Of a stretch of DNA of 64,000 nucleotides, positions 33,960 to 45,449 are shown in pieces (position 1 is the stretch's first letter; the number at the start of each line of letters is the position of its first letter). Made by a program: the position numbers and the translations under genes. The notes beneath the pieces were generated by a model, which did no database searches, had not been told where the DNA came from, and saw nothing but the letters and a program-made list of their open reading frames with translations. The DNA comes from Stichopus chloronotus (Eukaryota; Echinodermata; Holothuroidea; Aspidochirotida; Stichopodidae), in assembly GCA_021234535.1 (NCBI GenBank), contig CM037839.1:11471419-11535418 (forward strand), read 5' to 3'.

Positions 33960-36900
33960 CTGTGAAAGAATTAAGAATATGTCTCTCCTTACATTAGTTC
34001 CCAAATGCTCCCAATGGTGACATATTTCTTCTGACACCTTTAAAATGGTGCCCCACTGACACATCAATCTACAAAAATTTGCATCCAAGGAAAATTCTTG
34101 CATCCACCAAAAACCTAAAAATGCTATGACATATGAGCTTATGCAGGGTACACTCAGCATACACTATATATGCCAAGTGATCAAATTATTCTTATAAAAC
34201 CATAACATAATAGACAAAGCACACACACACACACAATAGTTTATACTGTGACCAGCCCATATGTCCAAAACTCTTCCCAACATCCATCCTTAATCAAAAA
34301 CTTTGCAGAATACAACATATAAAAAAAAGTCCACCAACTAAAATTTTGTTAGTTCTGTATTTTATCCAGCTATTCACCAATTCCCATTTAGTTCTTCAGA
34401 CAAACCCTTAGCCAAAATGTATTTCAATAATATAGCAAGGGCCCAAGAGCACTATGGTTCCTTGCATAAAGATATAATCAACTGTAACCCCTTAAGTCTT
34501 GAAGAAGATACTAGTATAAGGTTAATCCATTGTTTTTGCATCCTCAAAATGTTTGGGTCCCAATTTGTCCATAAGTATGCTAGTAATGAGACATCTTAGT
34601 ACTGTAAATCTGTAAGAGAAGCAGCATTCGGTGTACTAGCATGTACTGGCAACTTGGTCCTTATGTTTCAAGACAATGAATCAAACTTTGCTAGAGAGAG
34701 CAATTGATAGTAATTGATAGTAGCTCACACAAATTATGCATATCATCAACCTATTACCATACAATCTGTGGAAGTTTTCACTTTGCATGATTTCATACAC
34801 CATTTAGACCTTGGACCCAAAAATACTGAACACCACTAAAGTACCTTGACCTTAGTAGTAATGAGATACAACCTCAAGTTAAAGGGAAATAGGGCATTTG
34901 TTCTACAGAAAACATCCATATTTTTAAAACCAATGTTTGTTGATGCAGAATGATAGATTATTCAAAATAAGGAAGGACAGTAGTCTTTTTTTCAAGAAAT
35001 AAGTTTCTCACAGGTAGAAACTCAGTTATTTGTTGCTCAACACTAATTTGTTCACCAAAACTTTTCAAAATTCAAATGATGCATCTTCTGTTACTCATCA
35101 CATGCATAATGTTTTGGGGAGATGAAGCTTTGGCAGACGTTTATTGATGAGACTTGATGGTTTAATCATGAGTAAAGCTATTTCTGTAGTACGTCATGTT
35201 GGTGTATTCTAAACGCCCTATTTCCCTTTAATACTGTGCAATCTCTTGAGAAGAAGTGATTGCCATACTTGCAACCACTGACCCACATGTGAACTCTCAC
35301 ACCCAAATTTTGTACGCTAACCGACAGCTCATTTATACCCAAGAATCATTGTCCCCAAGTTTTAAGAAAAAACATCAAACATTGGTCAAGAGAGCACAAT
35401 GGATAGTGATTGTGAACAGATAAGGTCCACACAGAGAGGGCTGAAAGCCTCATCACAATTACAGCTCGCCCAACGTTGGTAGTATATGTCAAAATACCCC
35501 AACTTTCTTCAATAATGGGGATACTTACTGGGAAACGACTTACCTTCTCAAGATATTACATTTGCATATGTAAAATCTCCAGAAGGTGAGGAGTTCATGC
35601 CATATGTTGTTTAGTAACCTCTTACTTTGTACTACCATATAGTACCCCTGTCGTTTTTACAAAAGCAACATTAAATGATCACATTGATGGATGGTATAAG
35701 CATCCATAGCATGAAAAAAGGGTGAAATTGTCTATTACCTCTATGTATACTGTGTGCAGCTACAGATTTCATTTCCCCTATGTTGCTGATGCACAACGTG
35801 GCATTTAGGAATTTCGGGCAAGTGTATGGTAGCCCATGTTTGCCATAATATTACTGTTCAGGGCTAAAATAAGCCCTTTTTCCTTTGCCTCTGACTTGAC
35901 CTTCATCAAAACAAATCAATCTAAGCATACATATACCGAGTATAAACTGTGTCCAAGCTTTCAAACTTTAGCTATTGTGTGAAAAATGTTTCCAGGTTTT
36001 CCAATGCCCCCAAATGAACTTAGACCCAAACCAAAACAATAGGGCAAACTTTCTGAATATAGCAGACCAACATATCAAGTTTTCACTTTTGTCCGACTTT
36101 CCTTTCTTGAGTTTGTGTGTACCCAAGTAAGTCTCACAGATGCACGCACACACACACTTACCCGTTAAGGGCGTCTATTGGGGACATGGACCTTAACTCA
36201 CGTAAATGGGGATATCCCCACTTTGCACATGATGTCCCCACTTCACTGATGTAAGACTTGTATGTATCCCCGATTCACGCCAAAACGGAATTGTGTGTAT
36301 AATTCTTTTACACACATACACCCCTATACACAGGAATAAATCCATATAACAGATAATTGGGGAAAACATCAGATTGAGCTATAAACTTGAGGGCGCATAT
36401 CTGAAACCCCAATTTGCATTATGTTAAAATATCCAGAAACAGGGATATCCCCGTTGTTTAGTATATCCCTGGTTGCAAGCTCTAATTTCTCATGTGTGTC
36501 CCCAATCGGCGCCCATTACAAACCCACACACACACACCAGTCAACACACACGAGTGAGGACTCCATTGACTTCTGCTATTAAGTTGTTGTTGCTTCCGAC
36601 ATCCTAACCTTAATAATACACTCCTTATTGTTATTGTGAATCCAAAAATAGTGCACTAATGAGACATATCATCAACATTAACTCAAACCTGCGGGAAAAG
36701 AAGCATTTTGCGAAGCTGGTTTACATGTCCTTTTCTAGTTGTTATGTTCTCTTGCCAAACTTTCTCCCACTGAAAATGATAGATGAGTTTTGACCCTCTG
36801 ATCGCAACACTCCTTTGTTCCTTTCACCTATTTACTAACCACATATAAGTTGACTGGTTGATTATTTTACAAAACAACTGTGGCAACTTTCACAGTTTTT

Positions 36901-36967
36901 CTTTTATATTATCTACGTTTACAGAAATTACGAGCTGCAGAAGAGTTACCTTTGCTTATATTCTTAC
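33960..36967 (-). other. Intron 11 (unit 2 H1-B intron)
   Basis: Repeat sequence homologous to intron 15 up to about 34680. Then about 1.9 kb not found in unit 1, including a MITE at 36168-36515 and CA tracts. No exon seen. Confidence 0.6.
36168..36515. mobile_element. MITE, 348 bp, with 18-bp terminal inverted repeats and TTA target duplication
   Basis: Left end GGGCGTCTATTGGGGACA (36169-36186) pairs with the reverse complement of the right end, GGGCGCCGATTGGGGACA (36497-36514), with two mismatches. TTA flanks both sides (36165-36167, 36516-36518). The interior has further GGGGATATCCCC-type dyads and no coding. A TTA duplication is typical of the PIF/Harbinger superfamily. Present in unit 2 only. 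Confidence 0.75.
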
Positions 36968-37138
36968 CAGAATCCCTGTAATCAATGCAATCTGCACAGT
37001 CGCAGTGGTCTGCAGTGATCCCACACCAGTTGTAAGGGGAACAGCACGGGTAGATACCCTCAGGATCACACTCAGCTACCTCTCCATTCGGTGCCAGCCA
37101 GTCACCTCCACAACGATAGTCTTCTCTGTAAGGAAGAG
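36968..37138 (-). CDS. Hevein-like exon 11, type H1 of tandem unit 2
   Basis: Tandem acceptor ggcagcag|CT, donor TTCTG|gtaaga, phase 1; 171 bases. Reads LPYREDYRCGGDW, LAPNGEVAECDPEG, IYPCCSPYNWCG, ITADHCDCADCIDYRDS. Eight cysteines, and the S-x-Y-x-W sugar-site pattern is kept. It differs from the unit 1 H1 at two residues (VAEC for VAQC, RDS for RES). Confidence 0.9.
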
Positions 37139-38016
37139 CTGCTGCCAGAAATTAAAACAAAGACAACAAAAGAGAAATTGTGTGATTTACTTCAAACCAG
37201 CAACTGAAAATTCTGGTCATTGCATCGAAGTAAGCACAGTCTTTCCAGCTTTTGTTTGTAACAGTTCATTGCAGAGAGTTATTTGTGATGGCTTTGCAGA
37301 GGGGCAGAGGTATCCACAAATTTACCTGAAATAGTAAACATTTGTTGTACATATGATACAATCCATTAATTCGTTCCCAGACTCATTAGTTAAAGTTTTT
37401 ATTCTCAAAGAAAACATGTGGAAAGGAAATTAAATCAACACCAACACTATTAGATCTCTTTATGAGTCACGGCTGCAAAGTTTGTTAACCTTCAAGAGGA
37501 GTAATGAGCCAGTAGCAAAAGACAGATGGGAGAAGTTTTCTTTCGTAATGCGTTTCATCTTTGATGATGGTACTTAGAGTTAAGGTGACCAGAGAAGCAA
37601 TGGACGTAAATGCAGATAAGAGACAGACATGTACAGATTGTCTTAATTTCCAAGATGCTAATATTCATTTTTGTTTTGTACCTAGTACAAGAAATACTGT
37701 CTAAAAACATCAATTAAGGATTTTTCCTTCAGAGATCATGATATGGTGGAAATGCAGCTATCATGATTCAAAGCATTACACAAGATATTGAAATTACACA
37801 AGAAGTAAAAATATAATTCAAATATAGAAGACACTTAAAACTTATTTAGACCCCACAGACACTTAATTTACCAGATTCTAAAGGTATCATATAAAGTAAA
37901 GGAGGACCTCAGTGTGCCAACCTGGTATGACATTACCAGAAAGAGGAGATACCCAAACAATTCTAATGAAACAATGATGCAATAAACAGAACTGCTGTAA
38001 TATGGAATAATATTAC

Positions 38017-38337
38017 CTGAACCAGAAACACAAACAACTCCAGCATCTTCTCCATGAAAACAATCTGAGGTACCAGAGTCATAGGAGCAATCTACAAGTC
38101 TAGACTCTGTCCCGGCGCATGCTACATCATCCATGAGAATGCTGCCCTCTCCTTGACCGAATGCTGCGTATTGTGGAGCAGAAAGAGCTGCAGTAAAGCC
38201 AAGTTGTTGACAGACAACTCCAGCATCAGTTAGATCCCAATAATCATCACAGACAGTTCCCCATTCTCTGTTGATGTACACCTCCACACGACCTGCTGTG
38301 TCATTACCCCCTGCTAGACGAATGGAACCTTCCTGAA
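38017..38337 (-). CDS. SRCR exon 10, type A of tandem unit 2
   Basis: Same acceptor, donor and 321-base length as exon 14. Protein nearly identical to it: VACAG for VACTG and SDCFHGED for SDCSHGED, ending VSGSG. All six cysteines and the NDT sequon are kept. The near-identity of A exons compared with diverged introns suggests recent duplication, gene conversion or selection. Confidence 0.94.
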
Positions 38338-41255
38338 CTGTAAAAGAATGAGGTTAACATGCAAAACAACCCTGAAGATGAGAGAATTATACAACAGATT
38401 TGCAAAAGACAAGAATTACCTTGCAAGCCACAGGAATGAGGATTACATTTTTAACAAGTTTTCTGTAACATCTTCTGTACTACTTTAAGGCCTTTAATTG
38501 TAAATTTCTCTGTGACAGTACATCAAGTCATATGAATACATCCTGTAGAGAATGTACTTTTGGAAAAGTTTAGAAAAGTAAAAGGTACTTTTCATTCCCC
38601 TACATAACAGAGGTTGTCTGGATTTAAGGTACATGATCCCATAGACTAAATGCTTTGACAGCATTCTGACACCTTTTCAGTCAAAAAATAAAATACAAAT
38701 TTTCAGTAAAAAAAAACGCGTCTCTAGTCCAACAAGCATTTAGACAGAATATAAAATACACATTTTCAGTCCAAAAAACAACTTTGAACTCTGAAAATAA
38801 GATACACATTTTCAGTCCAAAATGCTTTCAGTCTGCAAAAACTAGTTTTCGGTCCAAAAATGAAGTGCATATTTCATTAAAAAAAAACAAACGTGTTTTT
38901 AGTCCAAAAGGTTTTCAGACAGAATATAAAATAGGTATTTTCAGTACAAAAAAACAAGTTTTAACTCCGAAAATAATATACAAGTTGTCAGTACGAGACG
39001 TTTTCAATCTGAACATAAGATACACATTTTCAGTCAGCAAAATCAAGTAACACCCTTTAATCCCACTGCTATTTTGATTTTCATTGCCTAAAGTGCTTGT
39101 CAACATTACGGTCGCAATTTGAGGGAAATTTAATACCATCCATCAACACATTTCTTTCTCCTGCTACACGGCCAAAAACAACCATTTTGTCAAAGATCTC
39201 GATATTCGAAATAACTTATTTTGATGAATTCTGCTTCTAGAAAAATTCAAATTTGTGGTAGTTAGAGAGAAATGGAGCTGCTTTGTGAAATTGCTTTAAT
39301 AATTTTCCGAAGCCCAGTGTGAAGTTTCCTTAACATGCTATTGACAAGTGGTTCGAAAAAGAAGCTTCCAAAGGTGTCAACAAATTAGTTCAACAATTCA
39401 AGTTGGTTTTTAGATATCATAACCAGACATTTGGTATTATTCATGTGCACACAGCCAGCACAAGAAAGGGTAAAAATTTTCAAATATTTTGACACTCTTC
39501 ATAAACACTGGATGTGGAACTGGACTAATTATGCTAATTATGAGTATCACTATGTGTCTATACCATTTAAAATCATTACAAGCCTATTGACATCACCTTA
39601 ATGAGCCCAAAAATGTTGGGTGTATCTGTAAAGTTTTACAAAATTGATAAAAAAAAAATCATTGACAGCAAAGTCATAGGTCAGCAACCTGCAAGTATAT
39701 TCATTTAATGACTAAACACGTTTGTTTCACATTCAAACTGAAAATGGATATTTTATCTTTGGACTGAAAACATGTCAAATTGAAAAATGTTCAGACTCAA
39801 AGCGTGTATGTCATTTTTGGACTAAAAACTTTTTTGTGACATTCTTTATGTAAACATGCCCTAGAAGGGCACTATGGTTAATTGCTTCAAGATATATTTC
39901 AACTGTAGAAATTTATCACATCAACAAAAATTTGGGCCCTTTTTGCACCTACAAATGCTGATCAACCAAAGGGACTCAACTGCCATAGTACTAATATTTT
40001 GTAAAACCTCAACATTGTAAGATATCATTTGTAGAAACACTATATTGATTCGCACAATGTAATCATTCATGGCCCACACGGTCTATTCTGAAGAACAGAC
40101 CCAGGAATGCTGAACACTGCAAAAGGCTCCACAACCACAATGCTAATTTGACCTTTCAGATTGTACAGCAAAATATATGGAAAAGAAATCATTTTACAAG
40201 ATTTGATAATGCAGTCCATATGACCCATGTGGGACCACTAATCCTGAGATCTTGAACAATCTGAAGGAACCACTAACATAGTAGTAATTCATGTGACACA
40301 ATTTCAACTTAATACCATACAATCTGTAGGAGAAGAGGCATTTCGCATGATTTCATAAGATGGCCCATATAGCCCATTTGGAACTCGGACCGCAAAATCT
40401 TGAACACTCTGAAGGTACCACTAACATAATGCATCCATATACCAAATATGCAAATTGTCCAACCTTTACAACTTGTGGTATCGTGTTAAAAAGGTTTACA
40501 GAATTTTGCCCTGAGTGCCCCAAATGACCTTTGATCTCAACCAAAAAAAAGAGCACACCTTCTCAATGTGATTGACCTATATACCAATTTTGACTTTCGT
40601 CTGACTTTCCCCTATTGAGCTTAGAGCATACTCAAGCAAGCGTCACAGAAACATACACATACATATACAAACACACACACACATAATCAAGTCTGACACC
40701 GTAGGTTACTTTGCTGATGCAAGGAACCAAATGGGTTCTCTGTGCAATACTTTGTGGCATTTGAAGACCCTTCACTCTTCAACACAATTTGTCCTGAATT
40801 CAGTATCCTCTTTGATCACAAGCTGTTACCCTTCATCCAAGTTCAAGTGTGGATGGATGCATTTGCTGACAACATACATAGAAACATTAGATGAACTCTT
40901 ATCTTCCATTGGAATGTATCAGCTATGTGCTACTTAAATTGTCTGCTAACATTCTTAACTTTGCTAACATTCTTAGCTTGAGGTTAGATAAAATTGTGAG
41001 TGTTTCCTTTTTTGTAATCCCTAATATACTTTTAAAATTTGCCCCCTGTTCACTTCCATCCAGAAATGATCACTGTAATTCTTCAAATAAAATATGAAAT
41101 CCCTCCAGCAAATGAAAACTTTCATCTTTTCTGCAAACAATGTATAAATGGATGCAAAGAGAGCTGGGACAATTCCATGTTTACACCAGCAAAGGACAGG
41201 TACACCATAAACAGTTTACATGACCTTCAGATAACTAATTCAATGTTATCCTTAC
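38338..41255 (-). other. Intron 9 (H2 to A, unit 2)
   Basis: Aligned by eye along its length with intron 13: foldback block, TTCCTTGC-family block, CA tract (about 40671-40683). No exon. Confidence 0.65.
38667..39840. mobile_element. Foldback-like element, unit 2
   Basis: Left arm of TTTTCAGTC subrepeats (about 38667-39045). Right arm with inverse motifs (GGACTGAAAACATG, TTCAGACTCAAAGCGTG) ending near TTTTTTGTGAC. Slightly shorter left arm than unit 1. Confidence 0.6.
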
Positions 41256-41426
41256 CAATACTCCTGTAATCAATGCAATCTTCACAGTCACAGTGGTCCG
41301 GAGTTATTCCACACCAGTTGTAAGGGGAACAACAAGGGTAGATACCCTCAGGATCACACTGAGCTACCTCTCCATTTGGTGCCAGCCAACCCTCTCCACA
41401 ACGATAGTCTTCTCTGTAAGGAAGAT
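41256..41426 (-). CDS. Hevein-like exon 9, type H2 of tandem unit 2
   Basis: Acceptor gagcag|AT, donor GTATTG|gtaagg, phase 1; 171 bases. Reads as the unit 1 H2 with CIDYRSIG in place of CVDYRSIG. All eight cysteines are present. Lies between SRCR B of unit 3 (43780) and SRCR A of unit 2 (38017). Confidence 0.9.
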
Positions 41427-43779
41427 CTGCTCCTCGATTGCAACAAAACAAGCAGTATTTAAGTATATGCTACAGATAAAATATTATGAATAAACCTGAT
41501 GCAGACACATCATGAATAAACCTGATCCACTTTTCTATCTGGATACAGAGTGTCTTCCCAGTTTGATTTTAAAAATATAGCTTCAACTAAAGTCTATATT
41601 TATTGCTTGGCCTTTGATTTTTTTTAACTATTTTGAAAGGATTTGTATTTATTCCACAAAAGCAAAGTCCCATTTCAAGATCACTATTAAAGATTTTATG
41701 TGCAGGGCTTTATGCTGAGCCAAATTAATTCAAGAAAAAAAAACAAAATAAAAGAGCCTGATACACAATAACCGCATAAAAGTAGTTCATGATATTGACC
41801 AAACAGTTCAAAACACACATTAATTTTACATTTAATCTTTGGCTGAGGTATCGTGATTTCTGAAATGATTAATCATCATGCTATTTTGAGAGATTGTGTC
41901 ACACTAACATTATTCTACATCTTTTCTTTCTTCAAAATTGAATGCAGTACAAAATGAGTGATGTAAAAGAAAAAAAACCTGTTAGCTTAGGCTCATGATT
42001 TGATTCTCCTTTTAGCTGAGACTGAAGGAGTTGAAGGAACTGCCCATAACTCATCTCTTATGTCAACTCTATCTCAGCTTTAAATCTGCCCTGTGTGTGC
42101 TGAACACAGAAGAAGGCTTTAATAAGGATTACCTACTGCTGGGAACGGCGAAGGCAGGAAGCAAGAGGCGAGAGAGAAACCGCAGAACATTTAAGTCACT
42201 GACCATCACTAACTATACTTCTACGACTTGTGCAGGGCCAAATCAGAGAAGAGGACTTATGGGCAGTTTCACAGCATGTTAACTACAAACGTAGCTTCCT
42301 TTTAAAAGATGGACTTGTGCTTGCGTGAATGACTAGCATTGGCAAATCAAAATCTCTTTTCAAACAACCCAATACTAAAATATTTTCAGAAAAGCAATAG
42401 AACTTCAACAGAAAGGTTTTTCTTGAATTATCTTGTATCAGCCTGGCTAGGAAAGAGACTTCTCTTACAAGAATTTGAAATGAAATATTGGAGATATGAA
42501 GGCTCCTTTTGTGGTTCTTTGTTGGAGAAACAAGAGTCCATGAGCTCTATGGTTCCTAGCACAAAGATTACTACAGGTATAACATGATCTATCACATCTC
42601 AAAAAAGTTTGGGCCCCATTTTGTCCCTTAGAATGCTGATCAGCCGAAGATACTTAACTACCAAAGTACTAATATGAAAAAGCCTTAACATTATAAGTAA
42701 TAATTTGTTGCATTGCACAGTGTAATTTATGGCTCACATGGCCCATTCTAAAGTCTAGTTAGAATCACAAATGTTGAACAATGCAATAGGTTAAACCACC
42801 ACAATGCTTATTTGACAATCCTTCCACATTGTAAAGGAAAATCTGCAAAAAGAGAAACATTTTGCATGATTTTGTAAAATGGCCTACTTGGACAATGGAC
42901 CCCAAAATCTTGACACACCCCAAAGGCACAACTACCATAATAGTAACGTGAAACTACCTTATCTGTAATAGTACTGTACAATCAGTATTCATTTGTATTC
43001 AAATTGGGTCCTTTATGCATGTAATTTTCCAGCTAAATAACACCAAATTTGGGGAGCCTTTATGGCTATTGTCTGAGACCCTGAACAGGAAAACTTGCTG
43101 TTGAAACCCACTTTACCTATAAGTGAGCCCTAATGGACATTTCTCAGTTACAGTTATTCATGTGTCTCTTGAGCTGAATAAATGCATTTTTTACCCCCCT
43201 TTTTGACCCCCTATACCAAAAGTACAGGTTGTGCCCTAGTGGCTCTTCTTGACTCCTGGGTCCAAACCTACATGATGGGACCATTAAGGCTTTTGTATCT
43301 TTTTTTAAGCTGAATAAATGCTCTGGGCTCCATGACTAATTTATTTTCTAGCTTATGATTTTGGAGTCTTATGCCACAGTGACAGCCAATGCAAGAACTG
43401 ACTAAAAACATTCGCTGAATGACAAATTTCAGGAAATGTCTGCCTTGATCTTTAACCTGATCTGTGTACTCTGTTTTTTTTTTCCAAAGGTTTACAAAAC
43501 AGTCGAATTTGGGCAATGTCAGAGATGTGAACAAAAGTAGAGCTGTGGGTGAAAGCATCACAAAAAGATGAACTATTAGCTTTAGACATGACACCAGCAT
43601 TTATTCAAAGTTTGTTGGGTTTGTGAAAGGGTGGCTGTAATGGCTCGATGAAATACTCAGAGATATTATAAAATTATTTATAGAGTATGATAAAATATAA
43701 ATAGAAGGCACTGAACATCACTTTCCACTTAAATGGATTGAATAAAACAACATATTACATCAGGAAAGTAGAATTCTAC
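41427..43779 (-). other. Intron 8 (B of unit 3 to H2 of unit 2)
   Basis: Contains the DYLLLG conserved block at 42031-42282 and, from about 42420, the start of the 3.35-kb segment nearly identical to 49300-52650. No exon. Confidence 0.65.
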
Positions 43780-44106
43780 CTGAATCAGAAGGTGATTTGC
43801 AAACAACTCCAGCATCTTCGCTATGGTTACAATCTGATGCATGAGAATCATGATAGCAATCAGTCAGTCTTGTTTCATCTCCATCACATGCAACATTATC
43901 CAGGTGAATGCTGCCCTCTCCTTGACCAAAGGTTGCATAGAGAAGAGCAGAAATAGCTCTAGAGAAGCCAAGTTGACGACAGACAACCGCAGCATCAGTA
44001 AAATCCCAGTCATCATCACAGACAGTTCCCCATTCACCATTGAGATAAACCTCAACACGACCAGCTGTCTCATTACCTCCTGCTAGACGAATGGAACCTT
44101 GTTGAT
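43780..44106 (-). CDS. SRCR exon 8, type B of tandem unit 3
   Basis: Acceptor cttttcatag|AT, donor GATTCAG|gtagaa, phase 1; 327 bases. [83 protein letters not shown]. Six cysteines, NET and NHS sequons. It differs from the unit 4 B exon at GFSR/GFSG, DSHAS/DSDAS and ETAG/ETTG. The truncated H1 exon lies only 87 bases upstream. Confidence 0.93.
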
Positions 44107-44193
44107 CTATGAAAAGAATAAAGAATATGTTTCTCGTTACATTACTTCCCAAATGCTCCCAATGGTGACATGTTTCTTCTGACACCTTTAAAA

Positions 44194-44243
44194 TGGTGCC
44201 AGCCAGTCACCACCACAACGGTAGTCTTCTCTGTAAGGAAGAG
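44194..44243 (-). pseudogene. Truncated hevein-like exon (H1 of unit 3)
   Basis: The acceptor (ggcagcag|CT) and the first 50 bases of an H1 exon are intact, coding LPYREDYRCGGDWLAP. The sequence then jumps at a TGGTGCC shared by the exon and by the intron near the B exon. Right after the junction the frame meets TTT TAA. The rest of the domain (7 of 8 cysteines), its donor and nearly 3 kb of intron are gone. Inclusion would end the protein early. Confidence 0.88.
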
Positions 44244-45128
44244 CTGCTGCCAGGAATTAAAACAAAGACAACAAAAGAGAAATTGTGTGATTTACTCCAA
44301 ACCAGCAACTGAAAATTCTGGTCATTGCATCGAAGTAAGCACAGTCTTTCTAGCTTTTGTTTGTAATATACGAGTTCATTGCAGAGAGTTATTTGTGATG
44401 GCTTTGCAGAGGGGCAGAGGTTCCCACAAATTTACCTGAAATAGTAAACATTTGTTGTACGTATGATACAATCCATTAATTCGATCCCAGACTCATTAAT
44501 TAAAGTTTTTGTTCTGAAAGAAAACATGTGGAAAGGAAATTAAATCAACACCAACGCTATTACATATCTTTATGAGTCATGGCTACAAAGTTTGTTAACC
44601 TTCAAGAGGAGTAATGAGCCAGTAGCAAAAAACAGATGGGAGAAGATTTCTTTCGTAATGCGGTTCATCTTTGATGATGGTGCTTAGAGTTAAGGTGACC
44701 AGAGAAGCAATGGACGTAAAATGCAGATAAGAGACAGACAAGTACAGATTGTCTTAATTTCCAAGATGCTTATATTCATTTTTGTTTTGTATCTAGTACA
44801 TGGAATACTATCTAAAAACATGAATTAAGGATTCTTCCTTCAGAGATCATGATATGGTGGAAATGCAGCTATCATGATTCAAAGCATTACACAAGATATT
44901 GAAATTATACAAGAAGTAAAAAATATAATTCAAATATAGAAGACACTTAAAACTTATTTAGACCCCATAGACACTTAATTAACCAGATTCTAAAGGTATC
45001 ATATAAAGTAAAGGAAGCACTCAGTGTGCCAACCTGGTATGATATTACCAGAAAGAGGAGATACCCAAACAATTCTAATGAAACAATGATGCAATAAACA
45101 GAACTGCTGTAATATGGAATAATATTAC

Positions 45129-45449
45129 CTGAATCAGAAACACAAACAACTCCAGCATCTTCTCCATGAAAACAATCTGAGGTACCAGAGTCATAGGAGC
45201 AATCTACAAGTCTAGACTCTGTCCCGGCGCATGCAACATCATCCATGAGAATGCTGCCCTCTCCTTGACCGAATGCTGCGTATTGTGGAGCAGAAAGAGC
45301 TGCAGTAAAGCCAAGTTGTTGACAGACAACTCCAGCATCAGTTAGATCCCAATAATCATCACAGACAGTTCCCCATTCTCTGTTGATGTACACCTCCACA
45401 CGACCTGCTGTGTCATTACCCCCTGCTAGACGAATGGAACCTTCCTGAA
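45129..45449 (-). CDS. SRCR exon 7, type A of tandem unit 3
   Basis: Acceptor cttttacag|TT, donor GATTCAG|gtaata, phase 1; 321 bases. Same protein as the unit 2 A exon (VACAG, CFHGED) except for the tail VSDSG in place of VSGSG. Six cysteines and the NDT sequon are present. With H1 lost it joins directly to SRCR B (exon 8). Confidence 0.94.
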
